Assembly: GCF_900167475.1 (NCBI RefSeq)
Contig: NZ_LT796768.1
Coordinates: forward strand, 2,046,001 to 2,110,000
Reading direction: 5' to 3'
Source: Aeromicrobium choanae
GTDB taxonomy: Bacteria > Actinomycetota > Actinomycetes > Propionibacteriales > Nocardioidaceae
DNA: 64,000 nucleotides
This document shows positions 9,144-18,313 of the stretch, piece by piece (position 1 is the first letter of the stretch; every line of letters begins with the position of its first letter). Under the pieces are notes generated by a model that made no database searches, had not been told where the DNA came from, and saw only the letters and a list, made by a program, of their open reading frames with translations. Made by a program: the position numbers and the translations under genes.

Positions 9144-9884
9144 GTGACCACGTGGCTGGAGCTCTCCCGGACCGACGACGCGATGACGCCCGAGCACCGG
9201 GCCCGGCTCGTCGCAGCGGGCGTGGACCCGGCCCGCCTCGACGCGATCGACTGGCGACGGATGGACGGACCGCTGCCCTCCTGGTGGAACGACCTCGACA
9301 ACGCGCTGTACGTGGCGCCCGGCGCGCGGCTGCCCGACCACGTCGTGGCGGCGCTGACGACCTTCTACTTCCAGGACGCGCTGATCGTGGTCGGTGCCCC
9401 GATGGACCACCTGACGTCGCTGCTCGTCGGCGGGAACGAGGCGACCGTCTTCCTCGACGAGCGCGTCGTGCTCACGGCAGGCGAGCTCTACTGCGGCGCG
9501 GGGTCCTCGATCGTCCTGCACGGGCCCCTCGTGGCCACCAGGGCGCCCGTCGTCGACGCGCGCAACGGCGGCCGTGTCGTGGCCGCGGGCGACCAGCTGT
9601 GGGCGGCCGGGGTCTACATCGCCACCGACGACATGCACCGGCTCGAGGACGCGGTCACGGGGGAGCGGCTCAACCCCTTCGGGGCCACGATCCGCATCGG
9701 TCACCACGTGTGGCTGTGCCGCGAGTCGGTGGTCTCGGGTCACGTCGAGATCGGCGACCATGTCTGCGTCGGAATGAGGGCCGTCGTGAGGGGTCAGAAG
9801 GTGCCCGCAAACGTGGTGGTGGCGGGGTCTCCGGGGCGTGTGGTGCGTGAGGGAACCACGTGGTCGTTCGACGACGCCCCGTGA
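9144..9884 (+). CDS. Hexapeptide-repeat (left-handed beta-helix) acyltransferase-like protein
   Basis: 246 aa. The C-terminal third has hexapeptide-type repeats (IRIGHHVWLCRESVVSGHVE, then IGDHVCVGMRAVV and PANVVVAGSPGRVV) that end as in sugar or serine O-acetyltransferases. The N-terminal part has weaker repeats (FLDERVVLTAGELYCGAGSS). H of IGHHVW is the usual catalytic-histidine region. The GTG at 9144 was chosen because GGGAGG (9129-9134) is 9 nt upstream; an ATG at 9135 would abut that site. It lies next to a sugar transferase gene, so surface glycan modification is plausible. The acceptor is unknown. Confidence 0.7.
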   Translation: MTTWLELSRTDDAMTPEHRARLVAAGVDPARLDAIDWRRMDGPLPSWWNDLDNALYVAPGARLPDHVVAALTTFYFQDALIVVGAPMDHLTSLLVGGNEATVFLDERVVLTAGELYCGAGSSIVLHGPLVATRAPVVDARNGGRVVAAGDQLWAAGVYIATDDMHRLEDAVTGERLNPFGATIRIGHHVWLCRESVVSGHVEIGDHVCVGMRAVVRGQKVPANVVVAGSPGRVVREGTTWSFDDAP

Positions 9885-10286
9885 GCGCGGGAAATCGCGG
9901 TTGATGCCCGAAACTTCAAGTTACCCCTGAGGCTCGTGCGCGAATCGATGCGTTCGCCTGCATGGATCACGACAAACTGCAGTCTGGGTGAATGTGACGT
10001 GCGCTACATGCGGGAATTTGCGGAATGCCCTGACACACGTCCCGCCATGGCCTACTTTCGAGGAGAAAGACAGGGGCATCGCGTCATTCGGTGGCCGTCG
10101 GAGGGGGAATCCGGCGGAGGGAGACATCGGGTGCGGGGGAACCGGGCCGGGGGGCTAGCCTACGGGCTTGTATCGGCACCACTCAACGACGCTCTTGGCT
10201 GAGTACGCAGACACGACGGCACGTGTGCCGCGGTGAGGCGGAGGGGTCCGCAGCACGACACCGCAGGTGCGCATTGGGGAGTTGGC
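9885..10286 (+). other. 402-nt intergenic region, no gene found
   Basis: No frame shows family-like protein sequence. The first half is less GC-rich than its surroundings, and the second half has a purine-rich stretch (about 10097-10155). A possible -10 TAGCCT (10156-10161) would give a leader of over 100 nt for the sugar transferase gene. No known riboswitch was recognised with confidence. Confidence 0.5.
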
Positions 10287-11735
10287 ATGACTTCAGCGAT
10301 CGACGGGCGCGATGAAACCGTCCTTCCGCTGCGTCTGGTGGAGCCCATCACCAGCGACTCCGGTACCGGATCACCTTCGGTCCACCGGGAACTCACGGCG
10401 ATGCCCACGGGGCGTTCGTCACTGGAAGCACTGATCCGCCAGGGACTCGTCGGGCACCTCGTCGTGCTCGTGGGAACGATCGTCGCCGGCCTCGTCGTCG
10501 GCATGGCGCCCGGGGCCCTCACGGCCCTGTCCGCCGGCGTCGTCCTGTGGCTCGGCTTCAGCCTGGCAGCGCTGCCGGCCTACGAGCGAGCGGGATCGCT
10601 GCGACCGGCCAAGCGGCTGATCGCGGTCCTCGCGCTGGGCGCGCTGGCCACCCTCGTCCTGTCCGACGTCGTCTCGGCCGAGCTGCGCGCCGCCGTCGTC
10701 GTCCTGAGCGTGACCGCCTCGCTGATCGTGGCCTCCGCGCTGGTGCACCGCACGGCCCTGCGCCGGGTGCCCACGCTGCTGGTGGGTCCCGCCGACGCCG
10801 TCAACCGGCTCGCGGCCCGCTGGGAGGACCGTCACGACCTCGTCGTGGTCGGGCGCTGCACGTGGGACTCCACCCAGCCGCTGGGGAGCGCCACGGTGAA
10901 CTCCGTGGTCCGCGACGTCCCGAAGCTGCTGCGCACGGTCCACGGGGCACGGGTGGTCATCACGGCCGATCAGGCCCTGGGCGACCCGTCGCTGCGCCAC
11001 CTCGCGTGGGGCCTGCAGCGCGCCGAGATCGAGTGCCTCGTGCTGACCGACATGAACGACTACGTCGAGTTCGTGCGACCCACCCGGGTCGGCGACCAGC
11101 TGGCGCTGGCCCTGGACCCGCCGAACAGCCACCTCGTGGGCCAGGCGGTCAAGGCGTTCTTCGACCGGGCGTTCGCGGTGCTGGCGATCCTGTTCGGTGC
11201 TCCGCTGATGGGCCTCATCGCGCTGGGCATCCGGCTGGACACGCGCGGGCCGATCATCTACCGGCAGGAGCGCACGGGCAAGGACGGCGTGCCGTTCACG
11301 ATCTTCAAGTTCCGCACGATGGTCGTCGATGCCGACCAGCGGGTCGAGGACCTGCGCGAGCTCAACGAGGGTGCGGGGCCGCTGTTCAAGATGGCCCAGG
11401 ACCCCCGCGTCACCCGGGTCGGCCGGATGCTGCGCCAGACGTCGCTCGACGAGCTGCCCCAGCTGTTCAACGTGCTGCTGGGCGACATGGCGCTGGTGGG
11501 CCCCCGCCCGGCCATCGAGAGCGAGACGTCGCAGTACAGCCAGTGGGTGTGGCGCCGGCTGCACGTCAAGCCCGGCATGACCGGCCTGTGGCAGGTCAGC
11601 GGTCGCTCGAACCTCTCGTGGGACGAGTCGATCCGCCTCGACCTGATGTACGTCAACAACTGGAATCTGCGGATGGACCTGACGATCCTGCTCAAGACCA
11701 TCGGCGTCGTCCTCGGTCGCAAGGGCGCCTGGTAG
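10287..11735 (+). CDS. Polyprenyl glycosylphosphotransferase (exopolysaccharide initiating sugar transferase)
   Basis: 482 aa in the WbaP/CpsE/WcaJ family; it transfers a sugar-1-phosphate from a nucleotide sugar to undecaprenyl phosphate at the membrane. The N-terminal half has several membrane segments (about residues 50-140) and a nucleotide-binding-like middle. From residue about 289 follows the bacterial sugar transferase domain: FFDRAFAVLAI membrane helix, FTIFKFRTM, DELPQLFNVLLGDMALVGPR, and KPGMTGLWQVSGRS. The ATG at 10287 has GGGGA 6 nt upstream. It is solitary here: no other polysaccharide gene is adjacent, so the repeat-unit genes are elsewhere. Confidence 0.92.
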   Translation: MTSAIDGRDETVLPLRLVEPITSDSGTGSPSVHRELTAMPTGRSSLEALIRQGLVGHLVVLVGTIVAGLVVGMAPGALTALSAGVVLWLGFSLAALPAYERAGSLRPAKRLIAVLALGALATLVLSDVVSAELRAAVVVLSVTASLIVASALVHRTALRRVPTLLVGPADAVNRLAARWEDRHDLVVVGRCTWDSTQPLGSATVNSVVRDVPKLLRTVHGARVVITADQALGDPSLRHLAWGLQRAEIECLVLTDMNDYVEFVRPTRVGDQLALALDPPNSHLVGQAVKAFFDRAFAVLAILFGAPLMGLIALGIRLDTRGPIIYRQERTGKDGVPFTIFKFRTMVVDADQRVEDLRELNEGAGPLFKMAQDPRVTRVGRMLRQTSLDELPQLFNVLLGDMALVGPRPAIESETSQYSQWVWRRLHVKPGMTGLWQVSGRSNLSWDESIRLDLMYVNNWNLRMDLTILLKTIGVVLGRKGAW

Positions 11736-11754
11736 GCCACGAGTCCCCCCGGCA

Positions 11755-11788
11755 GAACGGCCGCCGCCCCTCGGGGCGGCGGCCGTTC
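11755..11788. terminator. Bidirectional terminator
   Basis: A perfect 16-bp GC-rich stem (11755-11770 with 11773-11788) lies between the convergent sugar transferase and cysN genes and can serve both strands. Confidence 0.85.
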
Positions 11789-11813
11789 CTGTGCGTCCGG
11801 AGAGGATCGCGGG

Positions 11814-13058
11814 TCAGTGCTCGGTGATGGTGCCCGCGCCGACGGTGCGGTTGGTGCTCTCGTCGATGAGGATGAACGACCCCGACTGCCGGTTCCGCTG
11901 GTAGGGATCGACCATCAGCGGCTGCGTCGTGCGCAGCACCACGCGACCGATCGCGTTGAGCCCGAGGCTGCCCGGCGCCTGGTTGCGGTGCAGCGTGTTC
12001 ACGTCGAGCTCGTACTTGATCTCCTTGACCAGGGCACGCGCCGACCGGGTGGTGTGCTTGATCGCGTACTTGCCACCGACCGTCATCGCGGTGCTGTCCA
12101 TCCAGCAGACCATCGCGTCGAGGTCCTGCGTGACGACCGGCTGGTTGTTCGGGCGCACGATCATGTCGCCGCGCGACACGTCCACCTCGTCCTCGAGGCG
12201 CACCGTGACCGACATCGGCGCGAACGCCTCGGCCAGCTCGCCCTGGGCGGTGTCGATCGCCTTGATCCGGCTGGGCAGGCCACTGGGCAGCACCAGCACC
12301 TCGTCACCGGGGCGCATGACGCCGCTGACGACCTGGCCCGCGAACGCGCGGTAGTCGCCCTGGCCGTTCTGGGGGCGGATCACGTACTGCACGGGGAAGC
12401 GCACGTCGACGAGGTTGCGGTCGCTCGCGATGTAGACGTTCTCCAGGTGGTGCAGCAGCGACGGACCGTCGAACCAGTCCATCTCGGCCGACCGCGCCAC
12501 GACGTTGTCGCCCGTCAGCGCGGAGAGCGGGATGGTCGTGACGTCGGTGAACTCCAGGCGGGCGGCGAAGTCGACGAACTCGTCGCTGATGCGCCGGTAG
12601 ACGTCCTCGGACCAGTCGACCAGGTCCATCTTGTTGATCGCCAGCACGACGTGCGGCACGCGCAGCAGGGACACGAGCGTGGCGTGGCGGCGGCTCTGCT
12701 CCTGCAGGCCCTTGCGGGCGTCCACGAGGATGATCGCGAGATCGGCGGTGGAGGCACCCGTCACCATGTTGCGCGTGTACTGGATGTGTCCCGGCGTGTC
12801 CGCGATGATGAACTTGCGCTTCGGCGTCGAGAAGTAGCGGTAGGCCACGTCGATCGTGATGCCCTGCTCGCGCTCGGCGCGCAGGCCGTCGGTGAGCAGC
12901 GCCAGGTCGGTGTACTCGTCGCCGCGCTGGGCGCTCGTGGCCTCCACGGCCTCGAGCTGGTCGGTGAAGATCGACTTGCTGTCGAACAGCAGCCGGCCGA
13001 TGAGGGTGCTCTTGCCGTCGTCGACCGAGCCGGCCGTGGCGAATCGCAGGATGTCCAT
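11814..13058 (-). CDS. cysN: Sulfate adenylyltransferase subunit 1 (GTPase)
   Basis: 414-aa regulatory GTPase subunit of the CysDN ATP sulfurylase, which activates sulfate to adenosine phosphosulfate. EF-Tu-like motifs: GSVDDGKSTL (P-loop, residues 9-18), DTPGHIQYTRNM, and NKMDLVD. Two beta-barrel domains follow. The length shows there is no fused CysC kinase domain as in mycobacterial CysNC. The ATG at 13056-13058 overlaps the cysD stop (ATGA), so the two subunits are translationally coupled. Confidence 0.96.
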   Translation of the reverse strand: MDILRFATAGSVDDGKSTLIGRLLFDSKSIFTDQLEAVEATSAQRGDEYTDLALLTDGLRAEREQGITIDVAYRYFSTPKRKFIIADTPGHIQYTRNMVTGASTADLAIILVDARKGLQEQSRRHATLVSLLRVPHVVLAINKMDLVDWSEDVYRRISDEFVDFAARLEFTDVTTIPLSALTGDNVVARSAEMDWFDGPSLLHHLENVYIASDRNLVDVRFPVQYVIRPQNGQGDYRAFAGQVVSGVMRPGDEVLVLPSGLPSRIKAIDTAQGELAEAFAPMSVTVRLEDEVDVSRGDMIVRPNNQPVVTQDLDAMVCWMDSTAMTVGGKYAIKHTTRSARALVKEIKYELDVNTLHRNQAPGSLGLNAIGRVVLRTTQPLMVDPYQRNRQSGSFILIDESTNRTVGAGTITEH

Positions 13059-13978
13059 CAGAAGTAGCCCTCCTTCTTGCGATCCTCCATCGCAGCCTCG
13101 CTGACCTTGTCGTCGCCGCGGGTGGCGCCGCGCTCGGTGATGCGCGTGGCGGCGACCTCGGCCACCACCTCCTCCGGCGTGGCCGCGGTCGAGGGGACCG
13201 CCGCCGTCAGGGTGGCGTCGCCGACGGTGCGGTAGCGGACCGACTCGACGAACACCTCCTCGTCGTCGCGGGGCTGGCAGTGCTGGTTGATCGTGAAGTA
13301 CATGCCGCCGCGCAGGAAGACCTCGCGCTTCTGGGCGTAGTAGATGTCGGGCAGCTCGATGTCCTCGCGGGCGATGTACTGCCAGATGTCCAGCTCGGTC
13401 CAGTTCGACAGCGGGAAGCAGCGGATGCTCTCGCCGGGATGGATCCGGCCGTTGTAGAGCGACCACAGCTCGGGACGCTGGTTCTTGGGGTCCCACTGGC
13501 CGAAGTCGTCACGGAAGGAGAACACGCGCTCCTTGGCGCGTGCCTTCTCCTCGTCGCGCCGGGCGCCGCCGAACAGGGCGCTGAGGCCGTGCTGCTCGGT
13601 GGTGCGGATCAGGACGGGGGTCTGGATGCGGTTGCGCGAGCCGTTCGGCTCCTCACGCACGAATCCCTCGTCGATCGCGTCCTGGACGGAGCCGACGATC
13701 AGTCGGACGCCGAGCTGCTCCACGACGCGGTCGCGGAACTCGAGGACCTCGTCGAAGTTGTGCCCGGTGTCGATGTGGACGACCGGGAACGGGATCGGGC
13801 CCGGTGCGAAGGCGCGCACCGCGAGGTTGAGCATCACGACCGAGTCCTTGCCGCCGGAGAACAGCAGGGCGGGCCGCTCGTTCTCCGCGACGAGCTCGCG
13901 GATGATGTAGATCGCCTCGGCCTCGAGATGGTCGAGCTGGCTCATGCCGTAGCGACGCGACTCGCGCGTGTCGGTCAT
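13058..13978 (-). CDS. cysD: Sulfate adenylyltransferase subunit 2
   Basis: 306-aa catalytic subunit of heterodimeric ATP sulfurylase, in the PAPS-reductase/ATP-pyrophosphatase fold. The PP-loop is [16 protein letters not shown], followed by [13 protein letters not shown] and the C-terminal [19 protein letters not shown] region. The ATG at 13978 has GGGGAGG upstream; an extended frame to 14071 is unlikely because it would cross the divergent promoter. It heads the cysD-cysN operon. No cysH or sulfite reductase is nearby, so the product could feed PAPS-dependent sulfation as well as assimilation. Confidence 0.96.
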   Translation of the reverse strand: MTDTRESRRYGMSQLDHLEAEAIYIIRELVAENERPALLFSGGKDSVVMLNLAVRAFAPGPIPFPVVHIDTGHNFDEVLEFRDRVVEQLGVRLIVGSVQDAIDEGFVREEPNGSRNRIQTPVLIRTTEQHGLSALFGGARRDEEKARAKERVFSFRDDFGQWDPKNQRPELWSLYNGRIHPGESIRCFPLSNWTELDIWQYIAREDIELPDIYYAQKREVFLRGGMYFTINQHCQPRDDEEVFVESVRYRTVGDATLTAAVPSTAATPEEVVAEVAATRITERGATRGDDKVSEAAMEDRKKEGYF

Positions 13979-14082
13979 CGACGTGTTCCTCCCCATGGGG
14001 TCGAGCGGTGCTGCAGGGGCGCGGCCGCTGGGCGTTCTCGTGCGGCCGACCGCAGGCATCGGCTGTGCCACAATCGTCGCCC

Positions 14083-14139
14083 ATGGACCCGTGGCTCCCC
14101 GGACGCGACCACTTCGTGGACAGCGCGGGCCCGAGGTGA
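14083..14139 (+). CDS. Possible leaderless 18-codon upstream ORF coupled to the APS kinase gene
   Basis: The ATG at 14083 follows a CACAAT hexamer (14069-14074) by 8 nt, so a transcript could begin at the start codon. The 18-residue product ([18 protein letters not shown]) ends in TGA at 14137-14139, overlapping the GTG start (14136) of the APS kinase gene. Leaderless short ORFs, often Cys-rich, precede sulfur genes in mycobacteria; this one has no Cys. It may only serve to couple translation. Tentative. Confidence 0.3.
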   Translation: MDPWLPGRDHFVDSAGPR

Positions 14140-15326
14140 GCGCCGACGCGGTCCTGCGCGGCCACCAGCTCGACGGACTCGAGCTGATCCTGGGCGGGTT
14201 CCTCGACGCGGTCGACGGCTACTGCCTGCCCGGACGGGTCCCGGCGGACTGGCCGCTCGAGGCGAACCTCGCGGTCCCGGCCGAGGCGGCCCGTGAGGCC
14301 GTGGCCCAGGGCTCGCTCACGCTGACCGATCCCGACAGCACACCGCTGGCCGTGCTCGTCCTGACCGACACGCGTCCCCGTGACGACGGCACCACGTGGG
14401 TGGCGGGCCGGCTGCGCGCCGTGAGGGCCGCCGAGCATCCACCGGCCCGCGGGTCCCGGCTGGTCGTGCCCGTGAACCTGGGCGACCACGTCGTGGCGCT
14501 GTTCGGCGGGCGCGTCGGGGCCGCCGACGTCCTGCGCGCCGCGGACCTCGCGGCGGGCCGTCCGCTCGCCCTGGTCGGCGTCGGCGACGACGCGTGGGCC
14601 GGCGACATGGCCCTCATGGAGGAGCTGCGTCGCTGCGCCGAGCAGGTGCCCCACGCCGAGGCCTGGTACCTCCCGGCACCCGCCGTAAGCGAGACCACGA
14701 CCTCGCAGGAGGTGCTGGCGATCGCCCTGCGCTCGCTCGGGGTGCGGGACCCGCTCGACTTCCGCAGGCCCGGCGTGCGGGAGGCCCGCGGTGCCGTGCT
14801 GCTGCTCACGGGGCTTTCGGGCGCCGGGAAGTCGACCGTGGGGCGTGCCGTGGTGGAGGCGGTCATCGCCCGCGGCGTGGCCCACGCGGTCCTGCTCGAC
14901 GGCGACGACGTGCGCCGCGAGCTGTCCGACGGGCTCGGGTTCAACCGCGAGGACCGAGCCAGGAACCTGACCCGGATCGCGTGGGTCGGCGCCCGGGTCG
15001 CCGAGGCCGGCGGGCTGGCCGTCTGTGCCCCGATCGCGCCCTTCGCCTCGGTGCGCCGGGCGATGCGCGAGCGCGTCGAGCCGCGCTCGCCGTTCCTGGT
15101 CGTCCACGTGGCCACGCCGCTGGTCGTCGCCGAGGCCCGCGACCGCAAGGGCCTCTATGCCAAGGCGCGTGCCGGGCTCATCCGCGACTTCACCGGGATC
15201 GACTCGCCGTACGAGCGCCCCGACGACGCCGACCTCACGATCGACACGTCCCTCATGGGCGTGGGGGAGTGCGTCGAGGCGGTGGTGGGTTTGCTCCGGG
15301 AGCGGGGCGTCGTCGCCGGGTCCTGA
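14136..15326 (+). CDS. cysC: Adenylylsulfate kinase with N-terminal degenerate ATP-sulfurylase-like region
   Basis: 396 aa. The C-terminal half (about 225-396) is an APS kinase: P-loop [33 protein letters not shown], and [19 protein letters not shown]. It phosphorylates APS to PAPS. The N-terminal 225 residues start like the PUA-like domain of monomeric ATP sulfurylases ([20 protein letters not shown], then [10 protein letters not shown] and LAVLVLTDT), but the QxRNP and HxxH catalytic motifs of the sulfurylase domain are not visible. It therefore looks like a sulfurylase-kinase fusion that lost sulfurylase activity while the separate CysDN pair took over. It is divergent from cysD. The GTG start has no clear ribosome site and is chosen for its overlap with the upstream ORF. 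Confidence 0.82.
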   Translation: MSADAVLRGHQLDGLELILGGFLDAVDGYCLPGRVPADWPLEANLAVPAEAAREAVAQGSLTLTDPDSTPLAVLVLTDTRPRDDGTTWVAGRLRAVRAAEHPPARGSRLVVPVNLGDHVVALFGGRVGAADVLRAADLAAGRPLALVGVGDDAWAGDMALMEELRRCAEQVPHAEAWYLPAPAVSETTTSQEVLAIALRSLGVRDPLDFRRPGVREARGAVLLLTGLSGAGKSTVGRAVVEAVIARGVAHAVLLDGDDVRRELSDGLGFNREDRARNLTRIAWVGARVAEAGGLAVCAPIAPFASVRRAMRERVEPRSPFLVVHVATPLVVAEARDRKGLYAKARAGLIRDFTGIDSPYERPDDADLTIDTSLMGVGECVEAVVGLLRERGVVAGS

Positions 15327-15380
15327 GGACGAGCCCCCGCTTCGTGTGACCTGGTTCACACGGCCCGCTAGGATTCACCC

Positions 15381-16679
15381 ATGCCGCCGGGGCCCCCCGA
15401 ATCGCCCTTCGCCGTGCCGCCGGGAGTCGATCCCGATGCGCTGGCGCGGGCGCTGCACGACGCCCACGACTCCTTCCTCTCCACGGGAGCCGTCGACGGC
15501 CCTGTCCGGTCGGTGGTCAGCGAGTCGTGGCGACGCAGCCTCCTCGGTGGCATCGACCCCGAGCGTGCCCTCGCGGCGATCACGCTGGACTCCTCCCGGC
15601 TCGAGGAGATCCGCCGCGACCACCCGCTGGCCGCCGGGATGCCCGTCGTGCGGCGGCTCCTCGTCGAGAGCGCGGCCGACGCCGGACTGCTGGTCGCCGT
15701 GAGCGACGCGGCGGGCCAGCTGCTGTGGGTCGAGGGCGCTGCACAGCTGCGCCGGATGGCAGAGGAGATGAACTTCGTGCCGGGCGCCGACTGGAGCGAG
15801 GCCAGCGCCGGGACCAACGCCCCCGGCACGGCCCTGGCGCTCGACCGGGCCGTCTCGCTGCTGGGGCCCGAGCACCTCGCCCGCCAGGTCACGCCCTGGA
15901 GCTGCTCGGCCGCGCCGGTGCACGACCCCGACACGGGGGCCGTCCTCGGGGTCATCGACCTCACCGGGGGCGCCGAGGTCGCGAGCGCGACGAGTCTGGG
16001 GCTCGTGCGTGCCACGGCGGCGGCGGTCGAGGCCGAGCTGCGCCTGGAGCGGGTCCGCGGTGCCGCGGCGTCGCGCACGAGTCACAGCCCCGGCGTGAAG
16101 CGTCCGCGGATCGATGTGCTGGGCGTGCGCGGGGCGCTGCTGCACCACGCCACGACCACGACCCGGCTCAGTGCCCGGCACAGCGAGATCGCGCTGCTCG
16201 TGGCCGCGGCCGACCGCGGCCTGACCACCGCCGAGCTGGCGGTCGCGCTCAGCGACGACGAGCTGCCCGAGGTGACGATCCGCGCCGAGCTGTCCCGGCT
16301 GCGCCAGGTCCTCGGCGGGCTGCGCCTGGAGTCGCGCCCCTACCGGTTCGCCGGCGCGGTGGACACCGATGCCCAGCGGGTCCGCGACGACCTCGCGGCC
16401 GGTCGGCTGCGCCAGGCGGTCGCTCGCTACCGCGGTCCGATCCTGCCCGACTCGCAGGCGCCCGCGGTCGCCGCGGCCCGTGACGACCTGCACCAGCTGG
16501 TGCGCTCGCACCTGCTGGTCTGCGACGACCCCGATGCGCTGCTCCCGTTCGCCGACACCGGCCACGGCCGCGACGACTTCGAGGTCTGGGAGCGCATCGC
16601 CCGGGTCCTGCCCGACACCTCGCCCCGCTTCGCGCAGGTCGCCGACCACCTGGAGCGGCTCGACGCCGAGCTGGGCTGA
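15381..16679 (+). CDS. GAF-domain transcriptional regulator of the aldehyde dehydrogenase operon
   Basis: 432 aa. An N-terminal sensor region (about 1-235) resembles AcoR-type GAF regulators (VVSESWRRSLLGGIDPE, then NFVPGADWSEASAGTNAPGT and DLTGG). The C-terminal part (about 255-360) has a winged-helix look (LSARHSEIALLVA, then LTTAELAVALSDDELPEVT). No sigma-54 AAA domain is present, unlike true AcoR. A TAGGAT hexamer (15369-15374) sits 6 nt before the ATG. The gene lies immediately upstream of an aldehyde dehydrogenase and DUF779, an arrangement common in actinobacteria, so it probably controls them in response to an aldehyde or alcohol. Confidence 0.8.
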   Translation: MPPGPPESPFAVPPGVDPDALARALHDAHDSFLSTGAVDGPVRSVVSESWRRSLLGGIDPERALAAITLDSSRLEEIRRDHPLAAGMPVVRRLLVESAADAGLLVAVSDAAGQLLWVEGAAQLRRMAEEMNFVPGADWSEASAGTNAPGTALALDRAVSLLGPEHLARQVTPWSCSAAPVHDPDTGAVLGVIDLTGGAEVASATSLGLVRATAAAVEAELRLERVRGAAASRTSHSPGVKRPRIDVLGVRGALLHHATTTTRLSARHSEIALLVAAADRGLTTAELAVALSDDELPEVTIRAELSRLRQVLGGLRLESRPYRFAGAVDTDAQRVRDDLAAGRLRQAVARYRGPILPDSQAPAVAAARDDLHQLVRSHLLVCDDPDALLPFADTGHGRDDFEVWERIARVLPDTSPRFAQVADHLERLDAELG

Positions 16680-16693
16680 CCGCTCGTACGTTC

Positions 16694-16748
16694 GCGCAAC
16701 GTTGCGCTGCCTACCGTCGACCCATCGGGTGTGAGCCCCCTCACACCC
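16694..16748 (+). promoter_or_regulatory. Palindromic operator and promoter region of the aldehyde dehydrogenase
   Basis: A perfect 14-bp palindrome, GCGCAACGTTGCGC (16694-16707), lies just upstream of a possible -10 TACCGT (16712-16717). An 8-bp hairpin (16727-16734 with 16741-16748) follows in the leader before the AAGGAG ribosome site. The palindrome is the natural candidate site for the GAF regulator encoded upstream. Confidence 0.55.
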
Positions 16749-16772
16749 GCCCCCCGACGAAGGAGTCAGCAC

Positions 16773-18296
16773 ATGGCCGTCTACGCAGCGCCCGGCACCG
16801 AGGGAAGCGTCGTCTCGTACAAGCCGCGCTATGACCACTGGATCGGCGGCGAGTACGTCGCCCCGGTCAAGGGCCAGTACTTCGAGAACGTCTCCCCGGT
16901 CAACGGCCAGGTGTTCTGCGAGGTCGCCCGAGGAACCGCCGAGGACATCGAGGCCGCCCTGGACGCCGCCCACGCGGCCGCGCCGGCCTGGGGAAAGACG
17001 TCAACGACCGAGCGGGCGATCATCCTCAACAAGATCGCCGACCGGATCGAGGAGAACCTCGAGATGCTGGCGGTCGGCGAGACGTGGGACAACGGCAAGC
17101 CCGTCCGCGAGACGATGGCCGCCGACCTGCCACTCGCGGTCGACCACTTCCGCTACTTCGCCGGCTGCATCCGCGCCCAGGAGGGCTCGATCAGCCAGAT
17201 CGACGAGGACACGGTCGCGTACCACTTCCACGAGCCGCTCGGCGTCGTCGGCCAGATCATCCCGTGGAACTTCCCGCTGCTGATGGCGGTGTGGAAGCTC
17301 GCTCCCGCGCTCGCGGCCGGCAACGCGGTCGTCCTCAAGCCCGCCGAGCAGACGCCGGCGTCGATCATGCTGCTGATGGAGCTGATCGCCGACCTGCTTC
17401 CCCCGGGCGTCCTCAACGTGGTCAACGGGTTCGGTGCCGAGGCCGGCGCCCCGCTGGCGGCCAGCAGCCGCATCCGCAAGATCGCCTTCACCGGCGAGAC
17501 GACCACCGGCCGGCTCATCATGCAGAACGCGGCGCAGAACCTCATCCCCGTCACCCTCGAGCTGGGCGGCAAGAGCCCGAACATCTTCTTCGAGGACGTC
17601 GCGAGCGCCGACGACGCGTTCTACGACAAGGCCCTCGAGGGCTTCACGATGTTCGCCCTCAACCAGGGCGAGGTCTGCACGTGTCCGAGCCGCGCGCTCA
17701 TCCAGAACTCGATCCTCGAGCAGTTCCTGCCCGCGGCGACCGAGCGCACGAAGGCGATCAAGCAGGGCAATCCGCTGGACACCGAGACGATGATCGGCGC
17801 GCAGGCGAGCAACGACCAGCTCGAGAAGATCCTGTCCTACATCCAGATCGGGGTGGAGGAGGGCGCCCGCATCATCACCGGCGGCGAGCGCGTGGACCTC
17901 GGCGGCGACCTGTCGGGCGGCTACTACGTGGCGCCGACGATCTTCCAGGGCCACAACAAGATGCGCATCTTCCAGGAGGAGGTCTTCGGCCCGGTCGTCT
18001 CGGTGACGGGCTTCGACGACTTCGACGACGCGATGGGCATCGCCAACGACACGCTCTACGGTCTCGGCGCCGGCGTGTGGAGCCGCGACACCAGCACCGC
18101 CTACCGCGCGGGCCGGACGATCGAGGCCGGCCGCGTCTGGACGAACTGCTACCACCAGTACCCCGCGCACGCGGCGTTCGGCGGCTACAAGAACTCCGGG
18201 ATCGGTCGCGAGAACCACCGCCAGATGCTCGACCACTACCAGCAGACGAAGAACCTGCTCGTGAGCTACTCACCCAACGCTCTCGGCTTCTTCTGA
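16773..18296 (+). CDS. NAD-dependent aldehyde dehydrogenase (acetaldehyde/ExaC type)
   Basis: 507-aa class of aldehyde dehydrogenase that oxidises aldehydes to acids with NAD. Motifs: [28 protein letters not shown] (cofactor), catalytic Glu in LELGGKSPN, and catalytic Cys in [11 protein letters not shown]; the C-terminus has the usual [11 protein letters not shown]. The N-terminus [16 protein letters not shown] matches the ExaC/AldB group that works in alcohol use. AAGGAG lies 9 nt before the ATG at 16773. It forms an operon with the DUF779 gene, which starts 5-17 nt after its stop, and is preceded by a regulator gene. Confidence 0.95.
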   Translation: MAVYAAPGTEGSVVSYKPRYDHWIGGEYVAPVKGQYFENVSPVNGQVFCEVARGTAEDIEAALDAAHAAAPAWGKTSTTERAIILNKIADRIEENLEMLAVGETWDNGKPVRETMAADLPLAVDHFRYFAGCIRAQEGSISQIDEDTVAYHFHEPLGVVGQIIPWNFPLLMAVWKLAPALAAGNAVVLKPAEQTPASIMLLMELIADLLPPGVLNVVNGFGAEAGAPLAASSRIRKIAFTGETTTGRLIMQNAAQNLIPVTLELGGKSPNIFFEDVASADDAFYDKALEGFTMFALNQGEVCTCPSRALIQNSILEQFLPAATERTKAIKQGNPLDTETMIGAQASNDQLEKILSYIQIGVEEGARIITGGERVDLGGDLSGGYYVAPTIFQGHNKMRIFQEEVFGPVVSVTGFDDFDDAMGIANDTLYGLGAGVWSRDTSTAYRAGRTIEAGRVWTNCYHQYPAHAAFGGYKNSGIGRENHRQMLDHYQQTKNLLVSYSPNALGFF

Positions 18297-18313
18297 TCCC
18301 CATGGAGACCGAG

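Noticed and set aside
10105..10150. A GGGGGAACC-type stretch that recalls the c-di-AMP (ydaO) riboswitch.
   Set aside because: The rest of the aptamer, including the second conserved loop in the right order, could not be found. The following gene is a sugar transferase, not the usual rpf or cell-wall hydrolase target.
9936..10202. An 88-codon plus-strand frame in the gap before the sugar transferase.
   Set aside because: It has no ribosome site, no family resemblance, and an uneven composition without the usual third-position bias.
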